Below, one piece after another: positions 9,014-16,737 of a DNA stretch of 46,905 nt (positions within the stretch are counted from its first letter, which is position 1; the number at the start of each line of letters is the position of its first letter). The DNA comes from SM1-50 sp964467345. GTDB lineage: Archaea > Thermoplasmatota > E2 > DHVEG-1. The stretch is from contig CAYXPY010000015.1 of NCBI GenBank assembly GCA_964467345.1, positions 1 through 46,905 on the forward strand, read 5' to 3'. Under the pieces are notes generated by a model. The model had not been told where the DNA came from and searched no databases. It saw only the letters and a program-made list of their open reading frames with translations. Both the position numbers and the translations under genes were made by a program.

Positions 9014-9016
9014 AGG

Positions 9017-9835
9017 CTATCTCATGAGTTTTAAGCGGACCATCTGATAAAAGCTTTCACCAAACCGGATGAACCGTGCTTTCTTCTCCGATCCTGTGAC
9101 ACTGATGGCATTCTCCGGTGTCACTGGCATCTGGAACCGCCCGTCAATAACCAGATTGGTCTCTTTGCATTTCGGCAGCAGATGCACGCTGACGCTCCGA
9201 TCAAGCGGCACTATCCATGGACGCGCAGAAAGTTTAAACGCAGCAAGCGGAGCAATAATCATCGCATTCACGGTAGGGTCCATGATTGGGCCCCCAACGC
9301 TCAGCGAGTAGCTGGTTGAACCTGTCGGTGTGGCGATGATGACGCCATCAGCACCCATCGATTCAATGAGCTCCTCATCAACGAATAATTTGAGATAGAG
9401 TATTTTTGCTATACGTGCTGTTTGTATCGTCACCTCATTGGTCGCATCCGGCAAGCGTTTTCCATCGACAATGATTTTTAATTTCGCCCGTTCCTCAACA
9501 TTATACTTCCCAGCAATAATCTGTTTTAACCCCTCAAAAGCATATTTTGATTCGACCTCAGCAAGGAACCCTATCCCACCTGAGTTTATCGCAAAAATGG
9601 GTTTTTCTATCTCGCTTGTTGCCATAAGAATAGTCCCGTCACCACCGATTGTCACCACGATATCTGCTTCTTTGTTCATCTCTTTGAACGAGGCGCCTTT
9701 GTGCTGAATCTCAGATGCAACAGATTCTTCGACACACACGGTCCCATGCTGCTGTAAAAAATCCGCAACATCCTTTGCTAGTGAGATGGTCCGCTTCACA
9801 CTTGGATTACAAACCAAACCCCATTTCATGGTCAC
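9017..9835 (-). CDS. nadK: NAD kinase
   Basis: 272-residue ATP-NAD kinase producing NADP+. Signature GGDGT at residues 64-68, the NE/D helix in DATNEVTI and the GADGVIIATPTGSTSYS glycine-rich segment are intact. I use the GTG at 9835 because GAGG lies 8 nt upstream, at the end of the GGR gene; the ATG two codons later is too far from it. It is the fourth gene of a packed operon whose third gene is a geranylgeranyl-reductase-family enzyme. NADPH is one possible electron source for such enzymes, so the linkage may be metabolic. Confidence 0.93.
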   Translation of the reverse strand: MTMKWGLVCNPSVKRTISLAKDVADFLQQHGTVCVEESVASEIQHKGASFKEMNKEADIVVTIGGDGTILMATSEIEKPIFAINSGGIGFLAEVESKYAFEGLKQIIAGKYNVEERAKLKIIVDGKRLPDATNEVTIQTARIAKILYLKLFVDEELIESMGADGVIIATPTGSTSYSLSVGGPIMDPTVNAMIIAPLAAFKLSARPWIVPLDRSVSVHLLPKCKETNLVIDGRFQMPVTPENAISVTGSEKKARFIRFGESFYQMVRLKLMR

Positions 9836-9837
9836 AA

Positions 9838-11028
9838 TTACGCCCTCGCAAGTTTCATCAATGGTGTTAGCTTCACTAGTAATGAGGGATGCTTGGTTAC
9901 CAATGCCTTAATGATGCTAAGTGTACTGAACTCCTCAAATTTGTAATCCTTCAGAGAGTCCGCCAGCATATCCAGTGTTTTGTCCTCCATCTCAAGCATG
10001 ATTTCTTTTGCCACATAGTTCCGATGCAGTTTTTTTCCAAAGGCAGTCTTCCATCGGTCTTCATACTCCATGAGCGTCTTGGAATCAAAACTCTGTTTCT
10101 CAACTGCCTTGCCAATAGTTTCACCAGCATATTTCCCCGCCTCAATCGAATGCATCAGACCACCACCGGTGATCGGGTCGACCTGACGGGCTGCATCACC
10201 TACCAAAAGAAGATTGTCTTTGACGGATTGGATCGGCTCAGCGACCGGATCTGCACCGGTCAGAAAGCGAAGTGGTTGACCCTTTTTTAACTCGGGATGA
10301 GACGCGATGAATTTGTCAAGTAAGTGCGTTGCTTTCCCCGGTTCACTGAGGCTTGCCAGAACACCAATGCCTACATTGGCGACATCTTTTCCTTTGGGGA
10401 ACACCCAGACATATCCACCTGGTGCCACCTTACTTCCCAGGAAAAAATCACAATAGGGGCTGTCCCAATCAATGTTGCTGAGGGTGTATTGAGCACAGGT
10501 TTCCAGGTCATAGGGTTTCAGCGTGGTTTGTATTCCTGCCCATTTGCCGATGCGTGATTCAACCCCATCAGCACCAACAACGACATCAGCCTCAATTTCC
10601 AAGGTCTCATCGAAATGCTGCGCGGTGATCCCTGCGATGTGCCCGTTTTTTTTCAGGAGTTTGACTGCGCATGTGTTCAACATGAGTTCCGCGCCTTTTT
10701 GTAAAGCGCCCCGTGCTAACTCCTGATCGAAGATATCCCGATAGACCACATATCCTGTTTCGTTTCCAGCATATTCTGCTGCCAGTGTTATTTTCGTGCC
10801 GTTCGGGGAAAAGATACGTGCACCGTTCATTTTTGTCGCGATCCATCGTTTTCCCTCAAGGACGTTATAGTGATCGACCTTCTGACTGATCCCTTCACCA
10901 CACAGGACAGGCGCGCCGACTTCCGCGCGACGTTCCACCATCAGCACTTTCGCACCGTTTTCTGCGGCGAACCGGGCAGTCATACTTCCAGCCGGCCCAC
11001 TTCCGATGATGACTGCGTCATATTTCAT
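9838..11028 (-). CDS. geranylgeranyl reductase family flavoprotein (archaeal lipid saturation)
   Basis: 396-residue FAD enzyme of the digeranylgeranylglycerophospholipid reductase family, which hydrogenates the isoprenoid chains of archaeal membrane lipids. Seen: N-terminal Rossmann motif GSGPAG near residue 9, a nearby CGEGIS segment, the DGVESRIGKWAG motif mid-protein and the FAD ribityl motif GDAARQVDPITGGG. The ATG at 11028 is chosen because GGAGG precedes it and because it follows the ferredoxin stop (TAACATG). The adjoining ferredoxin is the likely electron donor. Family is firm; exact substrate is inferred. Confidence 0.9.
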   Translation of the reverse strand: MKYDAVIIGSGPAGSMTARFAAENGAKVLMVERRAEVGAPVLCGEGISQKVDHYNVLEGKRWIATKMNGARIFSPNGTKITLAAEYAGNETGYVVYRDIFDQELARGALQKGAELMLNTCAVKLLKKNGHIAGITAQHFDETLEIEADVVVGADGVESRIGKWAGIQTTLKPYDLETCAQYTLSNIDWDSPYCDFFLGSKVAPGGYVWVFPKGKDVANVGIGVLASLSEPGKATHLLDKFIASHPELKKGQPLRFLTGADPVAEPIQSVKDNLLLVGDAARQVDPITGGGLMHSIEAGKYAGETIGKAVEKQSFDSKTLMEYEDRWKTAFGKKLHRNYVAKEIMLEMEDKTLDMLADSLKDYKFEEFSTLSIIKALVTKHPSLLVKLTPLMKLARA

Positions 11029-11029
11029 G

Positions 11030-11218
11030 TTATGCTCCCTCCCAGTGTATCGCACCGATCGGGCAGGTCTTTATACAAATCGAACAACTGTTACATTGCC
11101 CATGGTCCACGACTGCTTTACTTGAAATCATGAGGATTGCGTCCTGCGGGCAGACAGAGATGCAGCCACCGCATGCTAAACATTTTTCTTTCTTTACAAC
11201 TGCCTTAGGCTTTACCAT
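11030..11218 (-). CDS. 2[4Fe-4S] ferredoxin
   Basis: 62-residue ferredoxin with two complete cluster motifs, CLACGGCISVCP and CNSCSICIKTCP, and a short basic N-terminus. The ATG at 11218 is preferred over an in-frame GTG at 11227 because GAGGTG sits 6 nt before it. The gene overlaps the DUF99 stop by 14 bp and ends 1 nt before the GGR start, so it is tightly linked to GGR and probably delivers electrons to it. Too short and generic for a specific name. Confidence 0.92.
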   Translation of the reverse strand: MVKPKAVVKKEKCLACGGCISVCPQDAILMISSKAVVDHGQCNSCSICIKTCPIGAIHWEGA

Positions 11219-11780
11219 AGGATTCACCTCGAGTGATACCGGATGCTATCAGATGTGCGACTCGGATTGGTTCTGGTATGGCACCACGTATGGTAGAGAT
11301 GTTTATTATTTCTTTTGCCTCCTCAAGGGACGCCCCTTCATATTTGATATAAATCGGCTTATGCTGGGTGGGGATCATCTTGAGTTTGCCTTTCTGGAGA
11401 AGTCGCCATCTTTCCTTCCAGTCATTAAAATTTTTTTGTAGCGCCTTTTTTATTTTACTCTGGTCCGGTTTGTCTCGTGTGATGGTGATCACGGGCACCT
11501 GTGTTGATTCGTACAGCGCACTAATATCCACGATATTAAAACCAGCAAGACTGGCACCATCTATCATGATTGCTTTGAGCTGTCGGAGATGTCTGGAATT
11601 TTTTATCATCTGTTCACAGATAGCGGTCGCCTCTGTTCCGTCAATGGTGACCTGGCTTCGTAGGACACATTCGAGGTATTCGCCGCCTCGCATTACAACA
11701 CCGATTACGGCTGCGTATTTTTCATGAAAGGTAAACGGGGCGTCATCAATCCCTAGAATACGTATCTGTCGTTTCATCAT
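11205..11780 (-). CDS. DUF99 (endonuclease V-like fold) protein
   Basis: 191 residues matching the archaeal DUF99/COG1628 family: ILGIDDAPF at the N-terminus (equivalent to the first Asp strand of endonuclease V), AVIGVVMRGG, VTIDGTEAT, IMIDGASLAGFNIVD and VPVITITRDKP. The C-terminal part ends in IRVAHLIASGI, also typical. The family is a distant relative of endonuclease V of unknown function. It is the first gene of the five-gene operon, upstream of ferredoxin. ATG 11780 and 11777 are equally possible; I see only a weak TATA (CATTCTTAAC) before it. Confidence 0.85.
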   Translation of the reverse strand: MMKRQIRILGIDDAPFTFHEKYAAVIGVVMRGGEYLECVLRSQVTIDGTEATAICEQMIKNSRHLRQLKAIMIDGASLAGFNIVDISALYESTQVPVITITRDKPDQSKIKKALQKNFNDWKERWRLLQKGKLKMIPTQHKPIYIKYEGASLEEAKEIINISTIRGAIPEPIRVAHLIASGITRGESYGKA

Positions 11781-11985
11781 CGGAAAAAAACTATGGATCT
11801 GTTAAGAATGTTTCTATCGGTCGTCAACCCTGTTGAAAAATAGTTTTTTTTCCCTTGTAAATATCAAAAAGGTTTTTTTAATTCGATGTTTTCTGCTTGC
11901 GTGCAGCACAGTACATATATATTATAGCGGCTTTTTTCATTTGCAGTACAGAAAGAACGTTGAATACGTGGCAGTCCGCGTTGTT

Positions 11986-12219
11986 TTAAAAGCTAAGACC
12001 AGTCAATGTTTTCGTATCAAGCACGCCTGTGATCGATCGTATTTTATTGACGATGATTGTCCCGAGTTCTTCGAAATCGTTGGCATCGATTTTCGCGATC
12101 AGGTCATATTCCCCAAACAAAGGATGTAGCTCAACGACCTGAGGTATTTTCGATAACTGGTTATACACTTCATGTTCATGTGCTGGGGCGACATTTATTA
12201 AAACAAATCCCATGGCCAT
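11986..12219 (-). CDS. stand-alone Lrp/AsnC ligand-binding (RAM) domain protein
   Basis: 77 residues forming only the RAM/AsnC C-terminal domain: GFVLINVAPAHEHEVY, then VELHPLFGEYDLIAKI and TGVLDTKTLTGL. There is no helix-turn-helix. Such proteins bind amino acids or other small ligands as oligomers and may modulate full-length Lrp regulators. The ATG at 12219 has AAGGAGGA 6 nt upstream. It probably follows the 40-aa zinc-ribbon gene in one transcript (76-nt gap). Confidence 0.85.
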   Translation of the reverse strand: MAMGFVLINVAPAHEHEVYNQLSKIPQVVELHPLFGEYDLIAKIDANDFEELGTIIVNKIRSITGVLDTKTLTGLSF

Positions 12220-12295
12220 TTCTCGTCCTCCTTTTTTCTCTTCACTTTCACCAATCGTTTTCTTTCTTTTTTTGAATTAGTATTCTGTGGTAAAC

Positions 12296-12418
12296 CTAAG
12301 CCTCCATTTCGTCAGCGCTTGTCTCTCCGCTTGCCGCAAGCTTGCAGCTTTCACAGATACCTTCCATTTCTTCCTCGGGTTCGAGTTCGTCTCCGCACAC
12401 AGAGCAATACAATGACAT
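12296..12418 (-). CDS. 40-residue zinc-ribbon-like microprotein
   Basis: A 40-codon gene with two CxxC pairs: CSVCGDELEP near the start and CESCKLA near residue 22-26, joined by an acidic linker. This is a minimal zinc ribbon. The start MSLYC is preceded, 14 nt up, by AGGG, and further up by a clear TATA box at 12476-12486. The tail is acidic. I do not recognise a named family; small CxxC proteins of this sort occur in archaea as partners of RNA or DNA factors. It likely shares a transcript with the RAM protein. Confidence 0.65.
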   Translation of the reverse strand: MSLYCSVCGDELEPEEEMEGICESCKLAASGETSADEMEA

Positions 12419-12475
12419 AGTCTGCCATCCCTCTCACTGCATCAGTGATGAGTATCAAATTGCAATAGGTTTATC

Positions 12476-12486
12476 GTTTATAAATT
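12476..12486 (-). promoter_or_regulatory. TATA box of the zinc-ribbon/RAM unit
   Basis: Minus-strand AATTTATAAAC. Transcription should start near 12452, giving a leader of about 34 nt with a GAGGGATGG purine stretch before the ATG at 12418. Confidence 0.5.
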
Positions 12487-12595
12487 CTTTTCTTCTCTGA
12501 TTTTTTTTAATTTTTGCTGTTGTCAGATTTTACTTTTAAAAAACAGAGCTTTTGTTCTCAAAACACATGGCGAATCACGCACTCTTTCAAAAAAA

Positions 12596-12605
12596 TTTTA
12601 ATACG
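12596..12605 (+). promoter_or_regulatory. TATA-like box of the PLP/DUF1611/PP-loop operon
   Basis: TTTTAATACG preceded by an A-run. A start near 12630 leaves a leader with GGAG 6 nt before the ATG at 12660. Confidence 0.4.
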
Positions 12606-12659
12606 TGTTTTCCAATATGGGGTACGTAGTGAGTCTTTTACAATGAAACGGAGAACCAC

Positions 12660-13637
12660 ATGGATTTGATGGGCCTTCAAACTGACGATGAGCCCCCACC
12701 TTCTTATGGTGTTGGAGATACTCTTTTTTCTCATGCCAGGAATCTTGAACGTCTGTTAGGGTTCGGGAACATCTACCTCAAATTCGAGGGTGGCAACCCA
12801 ACCGGGACACAGAAAGACCGGATCTCCCAGTATCATGTGAAGAAAGCATTGCTTGAGGGATACGATACGATCACCGTCGGAACCTGCGGGAACTATGGTG
12901 TGTCACTTGCGTATTTCGCAAAGATGGCTGGATTAAAAGCAAAAATCCTGATCCCCGAACAATACTACGTTGCACCGAAACGAAAAGAAGAATTACAAAG
13001 CATGAACGCCGAGATACTCACCATCGATGGTAAATACGAAGACGCAGTCGAAGCCAGTCGACGACTCGCAAGAACTGACCGCCTCTACGATGCAAACCCA
13101 GGGAATGGCAATGAAGGATGGCGCGGGTACATGTCTATTGCCTATGAAATCTATCGACAGCTCGGCCGGACGCCGACAGCAGTCGCCGCCCCCGTTGGCA
13201 ACGGCACCACGCTCGTAGGAATCTATCAAGGGTTCAAGACCCTCCTTGAAAAAAACATTACCGACCGCATGCCCTATCTTGTTGGAGCATCTACACCAGG
13301 GGGCAACCCCATAGTAAAAAGCTTCAAAACAGGTGCTTCCAAAACCCAGGATCTCCAGCCGTCAGAGATTAAGGAAAGCAACATCAACGAACCACTCATC
13401 GCCTACCATTCCTATGACGGCGATGACGCGCTTCGTGCTATCTATGACACCAACGGCTGGGCTGACTACGCCTCTGATTCCTGCATGCTGAAGTTCCATA
13501 CACTGCTGCGAGATTTAGAAGGCCTGCATGTGCTTCCCGCCTCAGCAAGTCCCATTGAGGCGTTGATAAAATTCAAAGAACACCGGGTCCTTAACAGTGA
13601 TTATGTGATTGTTCTCACGGGGAGAAAATTTAGGTAA
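12660..13637 (+). CDS. threonine-synthase-like PLP enzyme (fold type II)
   Basis: 325-residue PLP-dependent beta-family enzyme. The Schiff-base lysine is Lys52 in GGNPTGTQKDRIS; the phosphate loop is probably PVGNGTT and an early substrate loop is TCGNYGVSLAYF. Threonine synthases usually read NPTGSFKDRG at the lysine and are longer (about 400 aa with a Zn or N-terminal domain); this copy has TGTQKD and lacks those parts, so it may act on another O-phospho or beta-substituted amino acid, as cysteate synthase does. It heads an operon with DUF1611 (27 nt downstream) and a PP-loop ATPase. GGAG lies 6 nt before the ATG. Confidence 0.7.
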   Translation: MDLMGLQTDDEPPPSYGVGDTLFSHARNLERLLGFGNIYLKFEGGNPTGTQKDRISQYHVKKALLEGYDTITVGTCGNYGVSLAYFAKMAGLKAKILIPEQYYVAPKRKEELQSMNAEILTIDGKYEDAVEASRRLARTDRLYDANPGNGNEGWRGYMSIAYEIYRQLGRTPTAVAAPVGNGTTLVGIYQGFKTLLEKNITDRMPYLVGASTPGGNPIVKSFKTGASKTQDLQPSEIKESNINEPLIAYHSYDGDDALRAIYDTNGWADYASDSCMLKFHTLLRDLEGLHVLPASASPIEALIKFKEHRVLNSDYVIVLTGRKFR

Positions 13638-13664
13638 AGAATTCCACCATGGATTGATTTCTGT

Positions 13665-14720
13665 ATGCCGAAATCTCGCGCGATGGTCTACGCTGATCGC
13701 CTCTACAACTGTGCAGATGGAAAGACCGCTCATGGGCTTGTACGGTTCAGCAACAAATTTCAAGTCGTCTGCGTCGTTGATACAACACTGCCCGTGGGTG
13801 ACGCAGCAGCGTTCTTAGGTCAGAAAAAGAACGGGATCCCCTTGTTGAACAACCTCGAGGATGCCTTCATCAAAACAAAACCTGATACATTTATCATCGG
13901 TGCGGTCTCCGAGGGAGGTCTGCTGCCTACAGGATATGACCATGCAGTCGACTGGGCGCTTTCAAAAGGACTCCACGTGATTTCCGGTCTTCATCAATTT
14001 CTCTCAGACGACCCCCGATTCATCGCACAAGCAAAACAACATCAGTGCACGATTACAGATGTTCGGAAAATCTTCCGGGACCACAAACGATTCTACACCG
14101 GCGACATCGCACAGGTGCACTCAGTACGAATCGCCCTTATCGGAACTGACTCCGCGATAGGAAAACGGACACTTGCCGTCCTGCTTGTCAAAGAATTACA
14201 AAAAAGAGGAAGAACCGCTGATATGATTTTCACCGGGCAAACCGGCTGGCTGCAAGGCTGGCCACACGGCATCGTCTTAGACGCAATGATCAACGACTTC
14301 GTTTCAGGGGGGATCGAAGGAGCGATTCTTGACTCCTGGGAAGACCTCCATCCGGAGTTCATGATCATCGAAGGACAAGGAAGCCTCGTCCACCCGTTCT
14401 TCCCAGGGGGTTTTGAAATACTGGCCGCAGGGCAAGTCCATGGTTTCATCCTTGTTGATGCACCGAAACGCCCTCATCTCGACGGCTTCCCCGGTTACCC
14501 GATGCCGGATCCACGACGTGTCGTAAGCATCGCTGAGTTACTCACAGAAAAAAAACTCATTGGCGTGGGAATCAACCATGAACAGATGAACAACACCGAT
14601 ATCATTCAAGCCAAACACACCTATCAAGAAATGTTCCACGTTCCGGTCTCCGACCCGTTGTCAGAGGGTGTCAGCGAACTGGTGGACGTGTTGGAGGCGA
14701 TACGAATTGACGCAACATAG
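13665..14720 (+). CDS. DUF1611 family protein (P-loop domain, DgcN-like)
   Basis: 351 residues with the two-part DUF1611 layout: N-terminal Rossmann-like domain (residues about 1-150) and C-terminal P-loop domain starting GTDSAIGKRT at residues 160-169, followed by FTGQTGWLQG and IEGQGSLVHP. Some DUF1611 members (DgcN) are reported to acylate D-glutamate and others lie beside dipeptide epimerases; no epimerase is seen here. Its partner genes, a threonine-synthase-like enzyme upstream and a PP-loop enzyme overlapping its 3' end by 14 bp, suggest a role in modifying or conjugating an amino acid. Confidence 0.8.
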   Translation: MPKSRAMVYADRLYNCADGKTAHGLVRFSNKFQVVCVVDTTLPVGDAAAFLGQKKNGIPLLNNLEDAFIKTKPDTFIIGAVSEGGLLPTGYDHAVDWALSKGLHVISGLHQFLSDDPRFIAQAKQHQCTITDVRKIFRDHKRFYTGDIAQVHSVRIALIGTDSAIGKRTLAVLLVKELQKRGRTADMIFTGQTGWLQGWPHGIVLDAMINDFVSGGIEGAILDSWEDLHPEFMIIEGQGSLVHPFFPGGFEILAAGQVHGFILVDAPKRPHLDGFPGYPMPDPRRVVSIAELLTEKKLIGVGINHEQMNNTDIIQAKHTYQEMFHVPVSDPLSEGVSELVDVLEAIRIDAT

Positions 14721-16170
14721 TCTTCTCTGTCTTTCATCGATTTCCCTTTCAGAGCCGATCCTCTCCAACCATACCGCACACGCCCGAATCACTGTTATTG
14801 ATCTTGCTGGCAAGAAGCATCATTTTACCATCATGAACAAATACGAGAAAAGACTTGATGAACGCTCTCTACCGTTGCTTCGACTCGCCTTTTGCATGCC
14901 GCTGCTTAACTACGGTCTTTTTTCAAAAAACATGACATTGGATTTCCCTGTGAGCGATTCTGATCTTTCTTTGCTTACCGACCTGAATGTTGTTTTCAGC
15001 CGTGACATCTTCGTCAACAAAATCGCCAAAGGGGAAAACCCATACATTCTGCCTGAATTTTTTCCAAACCCTTCGAAAATAACCCCTGCCGATGGTGATC
15101 CGAAAGCAACCATCCGACCAAAAACACTGGTATCTGACATGCCCCTTGCTCAACAGATGGACTCACTGAAATCAGGAATCCTTTCTAGTGGTGGGAAAGA
15201 CAGCCTCCTCACCTATGGGTTGCTTAAGGAACTCGGTTCGACCGTCTACCCACTCTACATAAACGAAAGCGGGGGTCATTGGAGGACCGCTCTTACTGCC
15301 TATAAATTCCATAAAAAAAATGATGCACGCACCCAGCGGGTATGGACAAATGTCGACCGGTTCTACAGCTTCATGCTTGATCAACTGAGCATCATCAGAC
15401 CTGATCATAGGAAAATTTGGCATGATACCTACCCGATACGACTCTGCATCTTCCCTTTCTATATCTTCAGCTTGTTGCCGATTTTTGTCGAAGAACGAAT
15501 CGGCAATCTCCTGCTCGGAAGTGAGTTTGATGACCTTCGCTATGAGATACGGTACAAGGGAATACAGCATTATTTCGGCGTCTATGACCAGCATCAAGAT
15601 TACGATATGCGGATGAACGCATGGTATGAGAAACGGATCCCTGGGTTGCATCAATGGTCTGCGCTACGGAATATCTCCGGTCTCGTCGACCAGAACATTC
15701 TAGTACGCCGGTATCCCGCCCTTGCCAGTCTCCAACGCTCGTGTCACTCCTGCCATATCAACAACGGGGTGGTGTATCCCTGTGGCACGTGTTCGAAGTG
15801 TCTTGGGATTTTACTGTATCTGTTAGCAAACGACTTGGATCCGAAATTTCTGAACTATCGGAAAAAGGACATCGATTATTTCTACCACCACATCCAGACC
15901 ACCTCGCTAAAGCTTGACAAAGATGAGAAGGATCAATCTTTTTTCCTTCTTAAAAAACACGGTCCTACCCCAAAGGTACAATGCGTTGACCATGTCGAGA
16001 AAATCCATGTCCATCCCTCCACCTGTGACCCGAACTTGTACCCCCTCGGCTACCGTGATGGCATTCTTCGTATCCTTGAACAGTACACCACCGGATATTG
16101 TACTCTACAAAAGAACCAATGGGTGCCAGTAAAAAACTGGCGGGAGCAATCCGCTCTCATAATTCTTTGA
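14707..16170 (+). CDS. PP-loop ATP pyrophosphatase-like protein with QueC-like cysteine cluster
   Basis: 487 residues. The ATP-binding PP-loop SGGKDS is at residues 161-166. Five cysteines at about 346, 349, 359, 362 and 365 (HSCH, then CGTCSKC) resemble the zinc cluster of QueC-type enzymes, and the 150-residue N-terminal domain is not recognised. PP-loop enzymes adenylate a carbonyl before adding N or S. Start: GGAGG at 14693-14697 points to the TTG at 14707, inside the end of the DUF1611 gene; the first ATG is over 120 nt later and would cut into the N-terminal domain. It completes a three-gene operon and overlaps the convergent GNAT gene by 14 bp. Specific reaction unknown. Confidence 0.7.
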   Translation: MTQHSLLCLSSISLSEPILSNHTAHARITVIDLAGKKHHFTIMNKYEKRLDERSLPLLRLAFCMPLLNYGLFSKNMTLDFPVSDSDLSLLTDLNVVFSRDIFVNKIAKGENPYILPEFFPNPSKITPADGDPKATIRPKTLVSDMPLAQQMDSLKSGILSSGGKDSLLTYGLLKELGSTVYPLYINESGGHWRTALTAYKFHKKNDARTQRVWTNVDRFYSFMLDQLSIIRPDHRKIWHDTYPIRLCIFPFYIFSLLPIFVEERIGNLLLGSEFDDLRYEIRYKGIQHYFGVYDQHQDYDMRMNAWYEKRIPGLHQWSALRNISGLVDQNILVRRYPALASLQRSCHSCHINNGVVYPCGTCSKCLGILLYLLANDLDPKFLNYRKKDIDYFYHHIQTTSLKLDKDEKDQSFFLLKKHGPTPKVQCVDHVEKIHVHPSTCDPNLYPLGYRDGILRILEQYTTGYCTLQKNQWVPVKNWREQSALIIL

Positions 16171-16624
16171 TCATACGATACGCGTCACGAGACCCCTCAT
16201 GATCATAGTAGTAATAATGCCTCAGTAGTCTGGTTTTTTGAAACCCGGCGCGTTCATAAAGTGTGATTGCCGCTCTGTTGGTAATGGCGACTTCAAGTCT
16301 GATTTTTCGAATCCCTTTTTTTCTCAACAGGTGCTCTGTGCTGGTCAGGAGCCTCCGACCAATCCCCTGATTCCGGGACAATGGATCGACGTTGATGGTT
16401 TCGATACCAGCAACCGTGGTCCCCCGCCTGTACAGTACGATAAGAAATCCTCGTATGTGACTGTTTTCTGTTTCGACGAGGACTGTGCTGTTTGCTTTGG
16501 TGAGAAGATACCGGAGCTGTCGTCTGCTGTACGCATGTTCCTTTGGAAAACACAAGCCTTCCAGTTCGATGATTCGCTCAAAGTCTTTTACTGTCGCAGG
16601 TCTCACACTTGACGGCTGTTGCAT
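16157..16624 (-). CDS. GNAT N-acetyltransferase (RimI-like)
   Basis: 155-residue acetyltransferase. Acetyl-CoA binding motif A is RNQGIGRRLL, preceded by AGIETINVDP, and motif B is AITLYERAGFQK with the typical RIMKEL-like end (YRMIKEL). The pattern is closest to RimI/Ard1 N-terminal acetylases, but small-molecule GNATs look similar. The ATG at 16624 lies about 24 nt from a TATA-like box (16648-16657), so it is probably leaderless; upstream codons would add a non-conserved extension. Its 3' end overlaps the PP-loop gene; whether it belongs to that pathway is unclear because it is on the other strand. Confidence 0.85.
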   Translation of the reverse strand: MQQPSSVRPATVKDFERIIELEGLCFPKEHAYSRRQLRYLLTKANSTVLVETENSHIRGFLIVLYRRGTTVAGIETINVDPLSRNQGIGRRLLTSTEHLLRKKGIRKIRLEVAITNRAAITLYERAGFQKTRLLRHYYYYDHEGSRDAYRMIKEL

Positions 16625-16647
16625 CAGAAGAGGTACGGTTCTCTGTT

Positions 16648-16657
16648 CAAATAAATT
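16648..16657 (-). promoter_or_regulatory. TATA-like box of the GNAT gene
   Basis: Minus-strand AATTTATTTG, 24 nt upstream of the ATG at 16624. Confidence 0.4.
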
Positions 16658-16688
16658 TTTTTCTTCCACAGACCTCACCCATATTTTC

Positions 16689-16697
16689 TTATATAGG
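16689..16697 (+). promoter_or_regulatory. TATA box of copA
   Basis: TTATATAGG. Expected transcription start near 16720, just before the GAGGAG ribosome site at 16725-16730. It shares a 113-nt divergent region with the GNAT gene. No copper operator was recognised. Confidence 0.45.
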
Positions 16698-16737
16698 AGC
16701 ATTCTTTTTCTTATACGTCATCCAGAGGAGCATGGTC

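Noticed and set aside
15172..15654. 160-codon minus-strand ORF inside the PP-loop gene
   Set aside because: Fully antisense to the PP-loop coding sequence with no motif of its own.
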